A stretch of 59,908 nt of DNA from Acidimicrobiales bacterium (GTDB lineage: Bacteria; Actinomycetota; Acidimicrobiia; Acidimicrobiales; Ilumatobacteraceae), in NCBI GenBank assembly GCA_030828465.1, contig JAURCL010000008.1, positions 1-59,908 on the forward strand, given 5' to 3'. How positions within the stretch are numbered: position 1 is the stretch's first letter; each line of letters opens with the position of its first letter. Under the pieces are notes generated by a model. It searched no databases. It was not told the origin of the DNA and saw only the letters and a program-made list of their open reading frames with translations. The position numbers and the translations under genes were made by a program. Of this stretch, positions 24,868 through 36,049 are shown piece after piece.

Positions 24868-25644
24868 TCAGACCCGAGAGAGCGACTTGCGGTTGATCGT
24901 CTTCGCCTTGCGGTAGTCGGCGTTCATCAGAGCGATCACATCGATCGAGATCTCCTTCGGGCACGCCGCCTCGCACTCACCGTGGTTGGTGCAGGACCCG
25001 AAACGATCGTCCATGGTCTCAACCATGTTCTCCACCCGCTGGTAGCGCTCGGCCTGACCCTGAGGGAGCAGATTCAGATGGGTGACCTTCGCACCGGTGA
25101 ACAGGTTCGCCGCGCCGTTCGGACATGCCGCGACACACGCTCCGCAACCGATGCACTGAGCGGCGTCCATCGCGGCGTCGGAGACGGGCTTCGGGATCGG
25201 CGTGAGATTCGCGTCGGGGGCACCACCGGTGGCCGCCGTGATGAACCCGCCCGACTCGACGATGCGGTCGAAGGCCGACCGGTCGACCATGAGGTCGCGA
25301 ACGATCGGGAAGGCGCTCGCCCGCCAGGGCTCGATCACGATCGTGTCACCGGAGGAGAACTTGCGCATGTGCAACTGGCAGGTGGCGGTCGCCCGCTCGG
25401 GGCCATGAGCCTGGCCATTGATCATGAGCGAGCACGTCCCGCAGATCCCCTCACGGCAGTCGTGATCGAACACGACGGCGTCCTCGCCGCTCTCGACGAG
25501 CCGCTCGTTGAGGATGTCGAGCATCTCGAGGAACGATGCCTCGTCGGTGATCTCATCGATGACGTGGGTGTCGAAACGCCCGGCATCGTTCGGACCCGAC
25601 TGCCGCCAGATCTTCAGCGTGAGGTTCTTCAGGGTGCCGCTCAC
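24868..25644 (-). CDS. sdhB: succinate dehydrogenase iron-sulfur subunit
   Basis: A 258-residue electron-transfer subunit. The N-terminal plant-ferredoxin domain holds the [2Fe-2S] cysteines in [10 protein letters not shown] and a fourth in ATCQ. The C-terminal domain carries [12 protein letters not shown] and CEAACP for the [4Fe-4S] and [3Fe-4S] centres. It passes electrons from SdhA flavin to the membrane quinone site. The GTG start overlaps the sdhA stop (GTGA), which decides it against the longer frame to 25734. It is the last gene of sdhCAB. Confidence 0.94.
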   Translation of the reverse strand: MSGTLKNLTLKIWRQSGPNDAGRFDTHVIDEITDEASFLEMLDILNERLVESGEDAVVFDHDCREGICGTCSLMINGQAHGPERATATCQLHMRKFSSGDTIVIEPWRASAFPIVRDLMVDRSAFDRIVESGGFITAATGGAPDANLTPIPKPVSDAAMDAAQCIGCGACVAACPNGAANLFTGAKVTHLNLLPQGQAERYQRVENMVETMDDRFGSCTNHGECEAACPKEISIDVIALMNADYRKAKTINRKSLSRV

Positions 25645-27578
25645 TTGTAACTCCTCGTCTGGAAACCGACCTCCTCGTAGGCGAGGGGCTCCTTGTGCAG
25701 GGTGGGCTGTGTCGCATCGCCGGTCCACTCCCAAGCCGACACGTGCGCGAAGTTCTCGTCGTCGCGGAGCGCCTCGCCGTCATCGGTCTGATGCTCGGCC
25801 CGGAAGTGTCCACCACAGGACTCCTCCCGCTCGAGGGCGTCGCGGCACATGAGCATGCCGAGCTCGAAGAAGTCCTCGACTCGACCGGCCTTCTCGAGGG
25901 TCTGGTTGAGCCCGTCCTCGCCACCGGTGACGCGAAGGTCCTTCGAGAACTCCTCGTACAGGGCGGGGATCTCCGAGAGCGCCTTGTCGAGGCCGGCCTC
26001 GGTGCGCTCCATGCCGCAGTAGTCCCAAATGATCTTTCCGAGCTCGCGATGGAAGTAGTCAGGCGACCGGGTTCCACCGATCGACGCGAGACGGTGGTAG
26101 CGGTCGCGGGCCTCGGCCTCTACCCGGGCGAACTCGGGATGGCTCGTGTCGGGGATCGACTTGTTGAGCCACTGCGACAGATAGTTCGAAATCGTGTAGG
26201 GAAGCACGAAATACCCGTCCGCGAGACCCTGCATGAGCGCCGAGGCGCCCAAGCGGTTCGCACCGTGGTCGGAGAAGTTCGCCTCACCCGCGGCGTAGAG
26301 GCCAGGGATGGTGGTCATGAGCTCGTAGTCGACCCAGAGTCCACCCATCGTGTAGTGCGATGCCGGGTAGATGCGCATGGGCGTGTCGTAGGGGTTCTCT
26401 CCGGTGATCCGCTCATACATGTCGAAGAGGTTCCCGTAGCGCTCCGCAACCACGTTGCGACCGAGACGGCCGATGGCGTCGGCGAAGTCGAGGTAGACCC
26501 CGTTCTGTTTCGGGCCGACACCCTGACCGGAATCGATCGCTCGCTTCGCGGCGCGTGAGGAGATGTCGCGAGGCGCGAGGTTGCCGAAACTCGGGTAGAG
26601 CCGCTCGAGGTAGTAGTCGCGGTCGCTCTCCGGGATGTCCTGCGGGGAGCGGGTGTCACCCGCCATCTTCGGCACCCACACACGACCGTCGTTGCGGAGC
26701 GACTCCGACATGAGCGTCAACTTCGACTGGAAGTCATCGCTCTGGGGAATGCAGGTGGGATGGATCTGCGTGTAGCAGGGGTTCGCAAACAGCGCGCCGC
26801 GCCGATGCGCGCGCCACGCCGCGGTCACGTTGCAGGCCATCGCGTTCGTCGAGAGGAAGAAGACGTTGCCGTAACCGCCGGTGGCGAGCACCACGGCGTG
26901 AGCGGAGTGCGAGGAGACCTCACCGGTCATCAAGTCGCGCACCACGATGCCGGCGCAGCGACCGTCGATGTTGACGACATCAACCAACTCGGTGCGGTTG
27001 AACAGACGGACGTTGCCGATGCCGATCTGACGCGCGAGCTGCTGGTAGGCGCCGAGCAGCAACTGCTGACCGGTCTGGCCGCGGGCGTAGAAGGTGCGGC
27101 TGACCTGCGCTCCACCGAAGGAGCGGTTGTCGAGCATGCCGCCGTACTCGCGCGCGAAGGGCACCCCTTGGGCGACCATCTGGTCGATGATGTTGACCGA
27201 GACCTGAGCGAGACGGTGGACGTTGGACTCACGCGAGCGGAAGTCGCCGCCCTTGATGGTGTCGTAGAAGAGGCGGTGCACCGAGTCACCGTCACCGCGG
27301 TAGTTCTTCGCGGCGTTGATGCCACCCTGGGCGGCGATCGAGTGGGCGCGGCGCGGTGAGTCGTGGAACGTGAAGGCGTCGACCTGGTAGCCGAGCTCGG
27401 CGAGGGTGGCGGCCGCCGAGGCGCCCGCCAAGCCGGTGCCGACCACGATCACTTTGAACTTCCGCTTGTTCGCGGGGTTCACCAGCTTCTCGTTGGCCTT
27501 GAAGTTGTCCCACTTGTCGGCGAGCGGACCCTCCGGGGTCTTCGAATCGAGGGTGGGGCGGTCGAGGGTCATGCTCAT
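25641..27578 (-). CDS. sdhA: succinate dehydrogenase flavoprotein subunit
   Basis: A 645-residue flavoprotein that oxidises succinate to fumarate. The FAD dinucleotide fold is [19 protein letters not shown] near residue 46, [14 protein letters not shown] holds the FAD-linking histidine region, and the active-site block reads HPTCIPQ with the later [10 protein letters not shown]. It resembles the B-type (Bacillus, mycobacterial Sdh1) fumarate reductase-like group. AAGGA precedes the ATG, so it is translated from the sdhC transcript with a 75-nt gap that contains no clear element. It overlaps sdhB by 4 nt. Confidence 0.95.
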   Translation of the reverse strand: MSMTLDRPTLDSKTPEGPLADKWDNFKANEKLVNPANKRKFKVIVVGTGLAGASAAATLAELGYQVDAFTFHDSPRRAHSIAAQGGINAAKNYRGDGDSVHRLFYDTIKGGDFRSRESNVHRLAQVSVNIIDQMVAQGVPFAREYGGMLDNRSFGGAQVSRTFYARGQTGQQLLLGAYQQLARQIGIGNVRLFNRTELVDVVNIDGRCAGIVVRDLMTGEVSSHSAHAVVLATGGYGNVFFLSTNAMACNVTAAWRAHRRGALFANPCYTQIHPTCIPQSDDFQSKLTLMSESLRNDGRVWVPKMAGDTRSPQDIPESDRDYYLERLYPSFGNLAPRDISSRAAKRAIDSGQGVGPKQNGVYLDFADAIGRLGRNVVAERYGNLFDMYERITGENPYDTPMRIYPASHYTMGGLWVDYELMTTIPGLYAAGEANFSDHGANRLGASALMQGLADGYFVLPYTISNYLSQWLNKSIPDTSHPEFARVEAEARDRYHRLASIGGTRSPDYFHRELGKIIWDYCGMERTEAGLDKALSEIPALYEEFSKDLRVTGGEDGLNQTLEKAGRVEDFFELGMLMCRDALEREESCGGHFRAEHQTDDGEALRDDENFAHVSAWEWTGDATQPTLHKEPLAYEEVGFQTRSYK

Positions 27579-27653
27579 GTCATGTTCCTTCCGGTCACGT
27601 GTGCGCGTTTTGTCGTTGTGTGCTGTTCTGGGCGTTCGTCTCTCGGGGCTGGG

Positions 27654-28433
27654 TCACACCGCGGGATGTTGGATCACGCCAGCGAGCACCATGATCGGGA
27701 ACGACACGTTCCCGACGACGACCGCAGTCGCGATCGCAGTCGCGATCGAACGTCGCCAGCGGTTGAACCGGGGGTTGTTCCATCCCATCGACTGGAACAG
27801 GCTCCACACCCCGTGAAACAGGTGGATGCCAAGCGCGATGTTGGCAGCGATGTACAGCACCGCGACGGGCAGCCTGCTCAGGCTCGCATCGAGGTTCCGG
27901 TAGACCGCCCCGTACTCGAAGTCGGGGTTCAACCAACCCCAGGTGAGATCGGCCAAGTGCCAAGCGATGAACACGACCACGAGGATCCCGGTCCAGCGCA
28001 TGGAGCGGCTTGCGAAATTGGCGACCTGATAGTCGCGAGCGCCCTGGTAGCGCACCGGACGGGCGCGACGGTTGATCACGGTGAGCGAGTAGGCGGCATG
28101 GAGGTGAAGCGCGAGCGCGGCGATCAGGCCGAGTCGCAAACCCCAAAGGGCGTAGCCATGGGGCAGGATCGGCACGAGCAGCTCGCGGAGAAACTCGGCG
28201 TAGACGTCAAGGTCGTAGACCATCTCGCCGTTGTGCTCGACGAGGCCGATGTAGGCCTTCAAGTTGCCGACCATGTGGCCGATGATGAAGAGGATCCCGA
28301 TGATGCCGGTGATCGCCATCACGTACTTCTTGCCCACCGCGGTGCCGTACAGATCGAGGAGGAACGGCTTGCGGGAGGTCGTCTTCTTCACCGCGGTGCC
28401 GGACACCGGACCGCGCTGCATCGTCTGCGACAT
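27654..28433 (-). CDS. sdhC: succinate dehydrogenase cytochrome b subunit
   Basis: A 259-residue membrane anchor with five helices. Histidines positioned for two hemes are in IIGHMVGNL, ALHLHAAYS, IAWHLADLT and GIHLFHGVW, matching the diheme b558 (type B) family with one anchor protein and no SdhD. It receives electrons from SdhB and reduces menaquinone or ubiquinone. The frame extends to 28640, but ATG 28433 has TAGTTT 7 nt upstream (28441-28446). That -10 overlaps the stop codon of the preceding regulator gene, so sdhCAB appears to have its own leaderless promoter. Confidence 0.92.
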   Translation of the reverse strand: MSQTMQRGPVSGTAVKKTTSRKPFLLDLYGTAVGKKYVMAITGIIGILFIIGHMVGNLKAYIGLVEHNGEMVYDLDVYAEFLRELLVPILPHGYALWGLRLGLIAALALHLHAAYSLTVINRRARPVRYQGARDYQVANFASRSMRWTGILVVVFIAWHLADLTWGWLNPDFEYGAVYRNLDASLSRLPVAVLYIAANIALGIHLFHGVWSLFQSMGWNNPRFNRWRRSIATAIATAVVVGNVSFPIMVLAGVIQHPAV

Positions 28434-28440
28434 AGCGGAG

Positions 28441-28446
28441 AAACTA
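28441..28446 (-). promoter_or_regulatory. -10 hexamer of sdhCAB
   Basis: TAGTTT lies 7 nt before the sdhC ATG; its first three bases are the TAG stop of the HxlR-type gene. Confidence 0.55.
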
Positions 28447-28953
28447 GTGCCCGACCTCGGCCTCCGGCGCATCCTCCGACGCATCCTCGGTGGCTTCGGG
28501 GGTGCCATTCGGCACGCCGCGGTCGACTCCGCGTATGGCCGTCGGGCCGAAGGTGGTGGCGCAGGCGCGACACCAGAAGGCCTGCTCCAGTTCCGTTCCG
28601 CACGGAGCGTGCACGAGCGACACCGTCTCCCCTTCCCCATCGCCGTGGTCCTCGCTCCATCGAACGAGGGCGACCAGCAGCGGCGAGAGGGCGATGCCGG
28701 CCTCAGTGAGCCGGTACTCGTGGCGGACTGGGTTCCGCTGATACGGCACCTTGGTCATCACCCCATGCTCAACGAGGCGACGGAGCCGCTCGGTGAGGAT
28801 CGGGCGGGCGATGCCGAGGTCGTCGCAGAAGTCGTCGAATCGGCGAATACCGCGAAGCCCAGCGCGGACGATGAGGATCGACCACCGATCACCGATCACC
28901 CGGAGGGCGCGCTCAATCGCCTCACCACCCTGATCGCGGGGACCGTCGCTCAT
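28444..28953 (-). CDS. HxlR-family winged-helix regulator
   Basis: A 169-residue regulator. The HxlR core runs from ALRVIGDRWSILIVRAGLRGIRRFDDF (residues 16-43) through LTERLRRLVEHGVM to YQRNPVRHEYRLTEAG, the characteristic beta-wing. The C-terminal 70 residues include two closely spaced CxxC-like pairs (CGTE, CRAC) that may bind metal. HxlR proteins bind inverted repeats as dimers and respond to small molecules or redox changes. The ATG has TATGAT at 6 nt (28960-28965). A perfect inverted repeat at 28983-28999 lies between it and the divergent fbiC, which suggests it controls itself and fbiC. sdhC follows 10 nt downstream. Confidence 0.87.
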   Translation of the reverse strand: MSDGPRDQGGEAIERALRVIGDRWSILIVRAGLRGIRRFDDFCDDLGIARPILTERLRRLVEHGVMTKVPYQRNPVRHEYRLTEAGIALSPLLVALVRWSEDHGDGEGETVSLVHAPCGTELEQAFWCRACATTFGPTAIRGVDRGVPNGTPEATEDASEDAPEAEVGH

Positions 28954-28982
28954 GGTCTGATCATACGGGACCCCTTCTCGAC

Positions 28983-28999
28983 AGTTCTGAAACAGAACT
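28983..28999. promoter_or_regulatory. inverted repeat AGTTCTG-AAA-CAGAACT, candidate HxlR operator
   Basis: A perfect 7-bp inverted repeat with 3-nt spacing lies in the 66-nt region between the HxlR-type gene and fbiC. It covers the -35 position of fbiC (TTCTGA, 17 nt before TAGGGT) and that of the regulator gene. Confidence 0.6.
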
Positions 29000-29007
29000 C
29001 ACTCGGC

Positions 29008-29013
29008 TAGGGT
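29008..29013 (+). promoter_or_regulatory. -10 hexamer of fbiC
   Basis: TAGGGT lies 6 nt before the ATG at 29020 with no Shine-Dalgarno, so the transcript should be leaderless. Confidence 0.6.
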
Positions 29014-29019
29014 TCGCCC

Positions 29020-31410
29020 ATGACCGACGACCGCCTCCTGCTCGAGGCGTCCGCCACCGACCTCATGAGCGAGGCCGCCGAGCGCCGCGACCACACCTTC
29101 GGCACGCGGATCACCTACTCCCCCAAGGTCTTCATCCCCCTCACCATGCTCTGCCGCGACTCCTGCGGTTACTGCACCTTCGCCCAACCCCCCGCCCGGC
29201 TCGCCTCGCCATATCTCACGCCGGAGCAGGTGCTCGCCATCGCTCGACACGGCGCGCGCACCGGATGCCACGAGGCGTTGTTCACCCTCGGAGAGGCACC
29301 TGAGGAGCGGTACTCCGTCGCGGGCGACTGGCTCAAGCTCAACGGCTACGACTCCACCACCCACTATCTGCACGAGATGGCCCAGCTTGTCCTCGACGAG
29401 ACCGGGCTGCTCCCCCACGCCAACGCCGGCGCGATCAGCCGAGACGAACTCGCCCTCCTCCGCTCCGTCAGCCCGAGCCAAGGGATGATGGTCGAGACCC
29501 TCCGCGATGACCTCCCCTGTCATCGCGGCGCCCCCGACAAGACCCCCGAGCGACGACTCGCCACCCTCGAATGGGCCGGGGAGCTGTCGATCCCGTTCAC
29601 CACCGGCGTCCTCATCGGTATCGGTGAGAACCGAACCGACCGACTGGCCGCCCTCCGAGCCATCACCGAGAGCCATCTTCGGCACGGTCACATTCAAGAG
29701 GTCATCGTTCAGAACTTCCTGCCGAAACCCGGCACTGCCATGCGCGACGAGCCGCCCTGCGACACCAACGAGTTCCTCTGGACGATCGCCGCCGCCCGCC
29801 TGATCCTCCCCAACGAGATTCATCTCCAGGCGCCGCCGAACCTCTCCGACGACTTCGCCTCGCTCATCGCTGCCGGGATCGACGATTGGGGTGGCGTGTC
29901 ACCGGTGACTGCCGACCATGTCAATCCGGAACGGCCGTGGCCCGCCCTCGATCGCCTGCGCCAGGTCACCGAGGCCGCCGGACACACGCTCGTGTCCCGG
30001 CTCACCGTGCATCCGGAGCACGCGCTCAACCCCGGTCGGTGGATCGATCCGGGGCTGCACTTCGCCGTGCTCGACCGAAGCGACGCCGAGGGGCTCGGCC
30101 GAGACGACCCCGGGGCGATCTGGCCCGAGCGGGCCACCGCCGCCGACGTCGTCCACGACGGCGCCGAGGTGGTGCTCATCGGCCACCGCTCCACCGCCTG
30201 GTACTCAGGAGCCACCGAAGAACCCGCCACCCTGATCCCCGGCGTCGGCACCCGAGCCGACGGACCCGTCCAGCGAGTGATCGATCGTGTGCGCGCCGGC
30301 GAAGCCGCTGATCACGACGATCTCGTCACCCTGTTCTCCGCCCGAGGGCCCGAGGTGGTGGCCGTCGCCGAACTGGCCGACCAGTTGCGTTACGAGGCAG
30401 TCGGCGACACCGTCACCTGGGTCCACAACCGCAACATCAACTACACGAATGTGTGCACGTTCAAATGCCGATTCTGCGGCTTCTCCAAGGGGCCGATGTC
30501 GCTCAACCTGCGAGGCACCCCCTACCTGCTCACCCTCGACGACATTGCTGAACGAGCGCGCGAGGCCGAGGCCCTCGGCGCCACCGAGGTCACCCTCCAG
30601 GGTGGCATCCACCCCGACTTCGACGGCGACTACTACATCGACGTGACCCGGGCGGTCAGAGAGGCGGCGCCGAGCCTGCACATCCACGGCTTCACCGCCC
30701 TCGAGGTGACCGAAGGCGCCCGCCGACTCGGAGAGGACCTCGTCACCTACCTCGGGCGACTCCGCGATGCCGGGCTCTCCTCCCTGCCCGGCACCGCAGC
30801 CGAGATCCTCGACGACCCGATACGAGAGATCCTCTGCCCCGACAAGATCACCACCGACCAGTGGCTCGACTGCCACGCCGCCGCCCACGAGGTCGGACTC
30901 CACTCGAACATCACCATGATGTTCGGCGCCGTCGAGCACCCCGATTCCTGGGCACGGCACATCGTGCGCACCCGCGACCTCGCCCGAGTGACCGGCGGGT
31001 TCACCGAGTTCGTCGGCCTGCCCTTCGTGCACATGGCGTCGCCCATCTATCTCCAGCGCCGCTCACGCCGCGGACCGACCTTCCGAGAGACTCTCCTCGT
31101 GCACGCCGTCGCCCGAATCGCCTACCGCGGCGTGATCGACAACATCCAGCTGTCATGGGTCAAGATCGGGGCCTCCGCGGCCCGCCAGCTGCTTCGGGCC
31201 GGATGCAACGACCTCGGTGGCACCCTGATGGACGAGAACATCTCGCGCGCCGCGGGGGCGAGCCACGGCCAGGCGATGGACCTCTCAGCCTTCAGCGACC
31301 TTGTGGCGCCCCTCGGACGCCGCCTCACCCAGCGCACCACCTCCTACGGCCGGGTCGACGGATCCACGCCGAAGTCGGTGTCCGGGTTGGAGTCGGTAGC
31401 CACCGCCTAG
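29020..31410 (+). CDS. fbiC: FO synthase (CofG-CofH fusion), coenzyme F420 biosynthesis
   Basis: A 796-residue fusion of two radical SAM enzymes. The CofG half has Cys45, Cys49 and Cys52 in CRDSCGYC, and the CofH half has Cys479, Cys483 and Cys486 in CTFKCRFC. Together they join tyrosine with 5-amino-6-ribitylaminouracil to form 7,8-didemethyl-8-hydroxy-5-deazariboflavin, the F420 chromophore. The fused form is the actinobacterial FbiC; archaea and cyanobacteria use separate proteins. It is divergent from an HxlR-type regulator with an operator-like repeat between them. F420 is likely used by the LLM oxidoreductase at 56968-58047. Confidence 0.96.
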   Translation: MTDDRLLLEASATDLMSEAAERRDHTFGTRITYSPKVFIPLTMLCRDSCGYCTFAQPPARLASPYLTPEQVLAIARHGARTGCHEALFTLGEAPEERYSVAGDWLKLNGYDSTTHYLHEMAQLVLDETGLLPHANAGAISRDELALLRSVSPSQGMMVETLRDDLPCHRGAPDKTPERRLATLEWAGELSIPFTTGVLIGIGENRTDRLAALRAITESHLRHGHIQEVIVQNFLPKPGTAMRDEPPCDTNEFLWTIAAARLILPNEIHLQAPPNLSDDFASLIAAGIDDWGGVSPVTADHVNPERPWPALDRLRQVTEAAGHTLVSRLTVHPEHALNPGRWIDPGLHFAVLDRSDAEGLGRDDPGAIWPERATAADVVHDGAEVVLIGHRSTAWYSGATEEPATLIPGVGTRADGPVQRVIDRVRAGEAADHDDLVTLFSARGPEVVAVAELADQLRYEAVGDTVTWVHNRNINYTNVCTFKCRFCGFSKGPMSLNLRGTPYLLTLDDIAERAREAEALGATEVTLQGGIHPDFDGDYYIDVTRAVREAAPSLHIHGFTALEVTEGARRLGEDLVTYLGRLRDAGLSSLPGTAAEILDDPIREILCPDKITTDQWLDCHAAAHEVGLHSNITMMFGAVEHPDSWARHIVRTRDLARVTGGFTEFVGLPFVHMASPIYLQRRSRRGPTFRETLLVHAVARIAYRGVIDNIQLSWVKIGASAARQLLRAGCNDLGGTLMDENISRAAGASHGQAMDLSAFSDLVAPLGRRLTQRTTSYGRVDGSTPKSVSGLESVATA

Positions 31411-31482
31411 CATCATTGGGTCACTCAACGGGCCGACCGAACCGGTCGTGCCTAGACCCCGCCCACAGGAGGCCCTCACACC

Positions 31483-33561
<2,079 letters not shown>

Positions 33562-33572
33562 TCTGTCCGTCC

Positions 33573-33611
33573 CGAAGGGCCCGGTCCACATCGCGTGGGC
33601 CGGGCCCTTCG
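33573..33611. terminator. bidirectional terminator hairpin
   Basis: A 17-bp stem (33573-33589 with 33595-33611, one wobble pair, 5-nt loop) lies between the convergent stops of hppA and the DUF3097 gene and could serve both. The T tract is weak. Confidence 0.75.
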
Positions 33612-33632
33612 ACGTTCTCCGACCGAATCGCC

Positions 33633-34448
33633 TCAGTCCAGCGCGGACGCCACGAAGTCGATGAGCCGCTCGACCGCCCCGACGAGCTCGGGCTCCAAAT
33701 CGGCGAACGATGACACCTGGGCGATGAGCCGGGCCCAGAACCCCTCGACCGACTCTCCGAGGGCGTCGCAGACCCCCTCTTTCCACGGTGAGCCGAGCGG
33801 CACCTCCGGCCAGGCGTCGCGCCCGATCAGCCGGGGTCGGATCCCAGCCCATACATCCACAAACGGATGACCGGTGACGAGCACGTTCGGATTCGTGACC
33901 GAGTCGGCGATCCGGCTCTCCTTTGAACCGGGAACGAGATGGTCGAGCAGCACCCCGAGTCGACGATTCGGACCTGGACGAAACTCGGCGACGGCAGCGG
34001 CGAGATCATCAGCACCATGAAGGGGTTCGACCACCACCGCCAGCTCCCGCAGCTCATCACCCCAGATGTGTTCGAGAAGCTCGGCATCGTGACGGCCCTC
34101 CACCCAGATCCGGTGCGGTCGGGCCACCTGAGCGCGCCCGGGCTCCGACAACACGGCTCCGGCGGCCGATCTGCGTTGCGTCGAGGTCGCGACAGCGGCC
34201 GGCCGCACCAACGTCACCGCCCTCCCCTCCAGTAGGAAGCCGCCAGGTTTCCACGAGAAGTGCCGGAGGTGCTGCTGGCGATCGCGCAACGTCAAACCCT
34301 CATGCGACCACCGCACGACATCGCCGACATAACCGCTCGAGCGATCCTCGACGACCAGTCCGGTCTCGACCTCCACCTCCGGATAGCGCGGACGAGAGCG
34401 CTGCTCAGCGAACTCCTCGAGGATGTCGCGCTCGGGTCGGCGGCTCAT
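33633..34448 (-). CDS. DUF3097 family protein
   Basis: A 271-residue actinobacterial protein of the DUF3097 family, function unknown. The N-terminal half is a small beta domain with VEVETGLVVEDRSSGYVGDVV. The second half begins HRIWVEGRHDAELLEHIWGDELREL, with LGVLLDHLVPGSKESRI and VLVTGHPFVDVWAGI. The EGRHDAE...LDHLVPGSKE layout recalls a TOPRIM-like fold, which would suggest a nucleic-acid role; that is inference. ATG 34448 is supported by a GGGGAG stretch directly upstream; a longer frame to 34532 would overlap the divergent lipoprotein gene. Confidence 0.8.
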   Translation of the reverse strand: MSRRPERDILEEFAEQRSRPRYPEVEVETGLVVEDRSSGYVGDVVRWSHEGLTLRDRQQHLRHFSWKPGGFLLEGRAVTLVRPAAVATSTQRRSAAGAVLSEPGRAQVARPHRIWVEGRHDAELLEHIWGDELRELAVVVEPLHGADDLAAAVAEFRPGPNRRLGVLLDHLVPGSKESRIADSVTNPNVLVTGHPFVDVWAGIRPRLIGRDAWPEVPLGSPWKEGVCDALGESVEGFWARLIAQVSSFADLEPELVGAVERLIDFVASALD

Positions 34449-34500
34449 CTCCCCAGCGTGACACGGGAACCGATTTGAGCGCCGGACCGTCGAAAGAGGC

Positions 34501-35424
34501 ATGACACGAAACAGCCACACCCGACGTATCAACCCACGGGCCCGACGACTGAGCGCGCTGCTTCCTGTCGCCGCTCTCTTCTTGGCCGCCTGTTCCGGAG
34601 GCGATGACTCGGCCGAGCCCTCCGCAGCCGAAACCTACGACAGCGCCGATTGGGCGACCGGTGACGTCGGCTTCGCGGCCGATGGCGCTGCTGAGTTCGC
34701 CGCCGCGGAGGAACGATCCACGGGCTCGCTCATCATCGACGAGCAGCGAAGTGTCATCCTCCGAAGCGACGTCACGATCGAGACGACCGACGTGTCAGCT
34801 GCCATCGCACGCGTCCAACGACTCGTCGCCTCCCAGCGGGGGCTGATCACCTCGATCTCGGTCGAGAGCGGCGCCGACCAGGGTTGGGCGTGGATGGTCG
34901 TGCGGGTCCCGCCCGACCAACTTGACGTGATGCTCGGTGCGCTCTCCGACGATGCCGACCTTGGACGGGTCGTTTCAGAGAGTCGCAGCGCGGATGATGT
35001 GACGAGCCAACTCGTCGAACTCGAGGTACGCATCGACAACCTCCGAGAGTCGATCGCCACCGTGCGCCGCATCATGACCGAGGCCGTCGACATCGGCGAC
35101 GTCGTCCTGCTCGAAGCGGAACTCAACCGGCGACAGACCGATCTCGAGGTAATGCTCGCCCGACAGTCCGATCTCGACGGTCAGGTCGAGATGGCCACCG
35201 TGCACCTCAACCTCCACCAGCCTGGAGCACCCACCCCCATCGATGACCGCAATCCCGTGGTCCTCGGGCTCGTCGACGGATGGTCCGCGATGATCGGACT
35301 GCTCGCGGCCCTCGCCTACGCCACGGCGGCTGGCGCCCCGCTCATCATCGCGGCCACGGCCGGAGCGATCATCCTGATCCGACGCCGGCGGCTCCCCGCC
35401 GAGAACACCAGCCCTGCGGGGTGA
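34501..35424 (+). CDS. DUF4349 domain lipoprotein
   Basis: A 307-residue envelope protein. The N terminus is a lipoprotein signal with Arg-rich start, hydrophobic LLPVAALFLAA and lipid-accepting Cys31. An acidic linker leads to the DUF4349 domain (about 80-245), which contains VTIETTDVSAAIARVQRLV, VRVPPDQLDVML and a coiled-coil segment with LVELEVRIDNLRESI and EAELNRRQTDLEVML. One membrane helix and IRRRR follow near the C terminus, so the protein spans the membrane after the coiled coil. Function unknown; relatives are anchored cell-surface proteins. AGAGG precedes the ATG. The 3' end overlaps the convergent gene by 56 nt. Confidence 0.8.
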   Translation: MTRNSHTRRINPRARRLSALLPVAALFLAACSGGDDSAEPSAAETYDSADWATGDVGFAADGAAEFAAAEERSTGSLIIDEQRSVILRSDVTIETTDVSAAIARVQRLVASQRGLITSISVESGADQGWAWMVVRVPPDQLDVMLGALSDDADLGRVVSESRSADDVTSQLVELEVRIDNLRESIATVRRIMTEAVDIGDVVLLEAELNRRQTDLEVMLARQSDLDGQVEMATVHLNLHQPGAPTPIDDRNPVVLGLVDGWSAMIGLLAALAYATAAGAPLIIAATAGAIILIRRRRLPAENTSPAG

Positions 35425-36031
35425 GCACCAAATCCAACAGGCCGAGGTTCGGGAGATCGAAGGGGGCTCGCCGCCCGGTGTGCGCCACCACCTCGGGCAA
35501 CTCGAGGAGACCGGGGCCCGCCGGCGACCATCGGTGCCACCGGGAAGCCGGCGCCTCCACCAGCGAGGTCGTCGGTCGGCCACCCAACTCGATCACACCG
35601 TGCACCACACCCGACTGGACGTAGCCCTCGGGCACCTCCTCCGGGTCGCCCGTGGCGTACCACTCGAGATCGACAGCCACCGGAGTTGGGACGCCGTGCC
35701 CGCGGCCGAGCGCCTCATCCGGATCGTCGAGGGCGGCCCCCATCGTCTCGTTGCCGATCGTCCACTGGGCGAGCGGCACCTCGCAGACGTGCTCGGCCCA
35801 GAGCTGCTCACCCTTCACCAGACCCCAATCGGCTCGAGCGCGCACCTCGAAATCGGCGACATGAATGAGCGGAGCATCGGGCAAGATCACCGCCGACCAG
35901 TACCACAGCCAACGTCCGAGCAGCCGATGGGCGCAGATCACCCCGGTCTCACCATCGGGTTCCCAGACGGTGAAGACCCATTCGTCGACGCAACCGTCGT
36001 GGGGGCCCTCGTCGGTGGCGGTCACCGGCAT
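35369..36031 (-). CDS. hypothetical protein, beta-rich
   Basis: A 220-residue protein without a recognised family. It is rich in Trp and acidic residues (DEWVFTVWEPDG, RLLGRWLWYWSAVIL, HVADFEVRARADWGLVKGEQLW). The pattern of alternating hydrophobics suggests an antiparallel beta fold such as a lipocalin-like or CrtC-like domain, but this is only a resemblance. No signal peptide. ATG 36031 was chosen because TAGTCT lies 7 nt upstream (36039-36044); the frame itself goes to 36340, across the divergent SCP2 gene. Its last 56 nt overlap the end of the DUF4349 gene tail to tail. Confidence 0.6.
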   Translation of the reverse strand: MPVTATDEGPHDGCVDEWVFTVWEPDGETGVICAHRLLGRWLWYWSAVILPDAPLIHVADFEVRARADWGLVKGEQLWAEHVCEVPLAQWTIGNETMGAALDDPDEALGRGHGVPTPVAVDLEWYATGDPEEVPEGYVQSGVVHGVIELGGRPTTSLVEAPASRWHRWSPAGPGLLELPEVVAHTGRRAPFDLPNLGLLDLVLTPQGWCSRRGAAGVGSG

Positions 36032-36037
36032 CGCGGG

Positions 36038-36044
36038 CAGACTA
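36038..36044. promoter_or_regulatory. overlapping divergent -10 elements (CAGACTA)
   Basis: CAGACT on the plus strand is 6 nt before the SCP2 gene, and TAGTCT on the minus strand is 7 nt before the gene at 36031. They share five bases, so the two promoters cannot be occupied at once. Confidence 0.5.
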
Positions 36045-36049
36045 GGCCG

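Noticed and set aside
27363-28709. A 448-codon plus-strand frame
   Set aside because: Antisense to sdhA, sdhC and the HxlR gene; no domain text.
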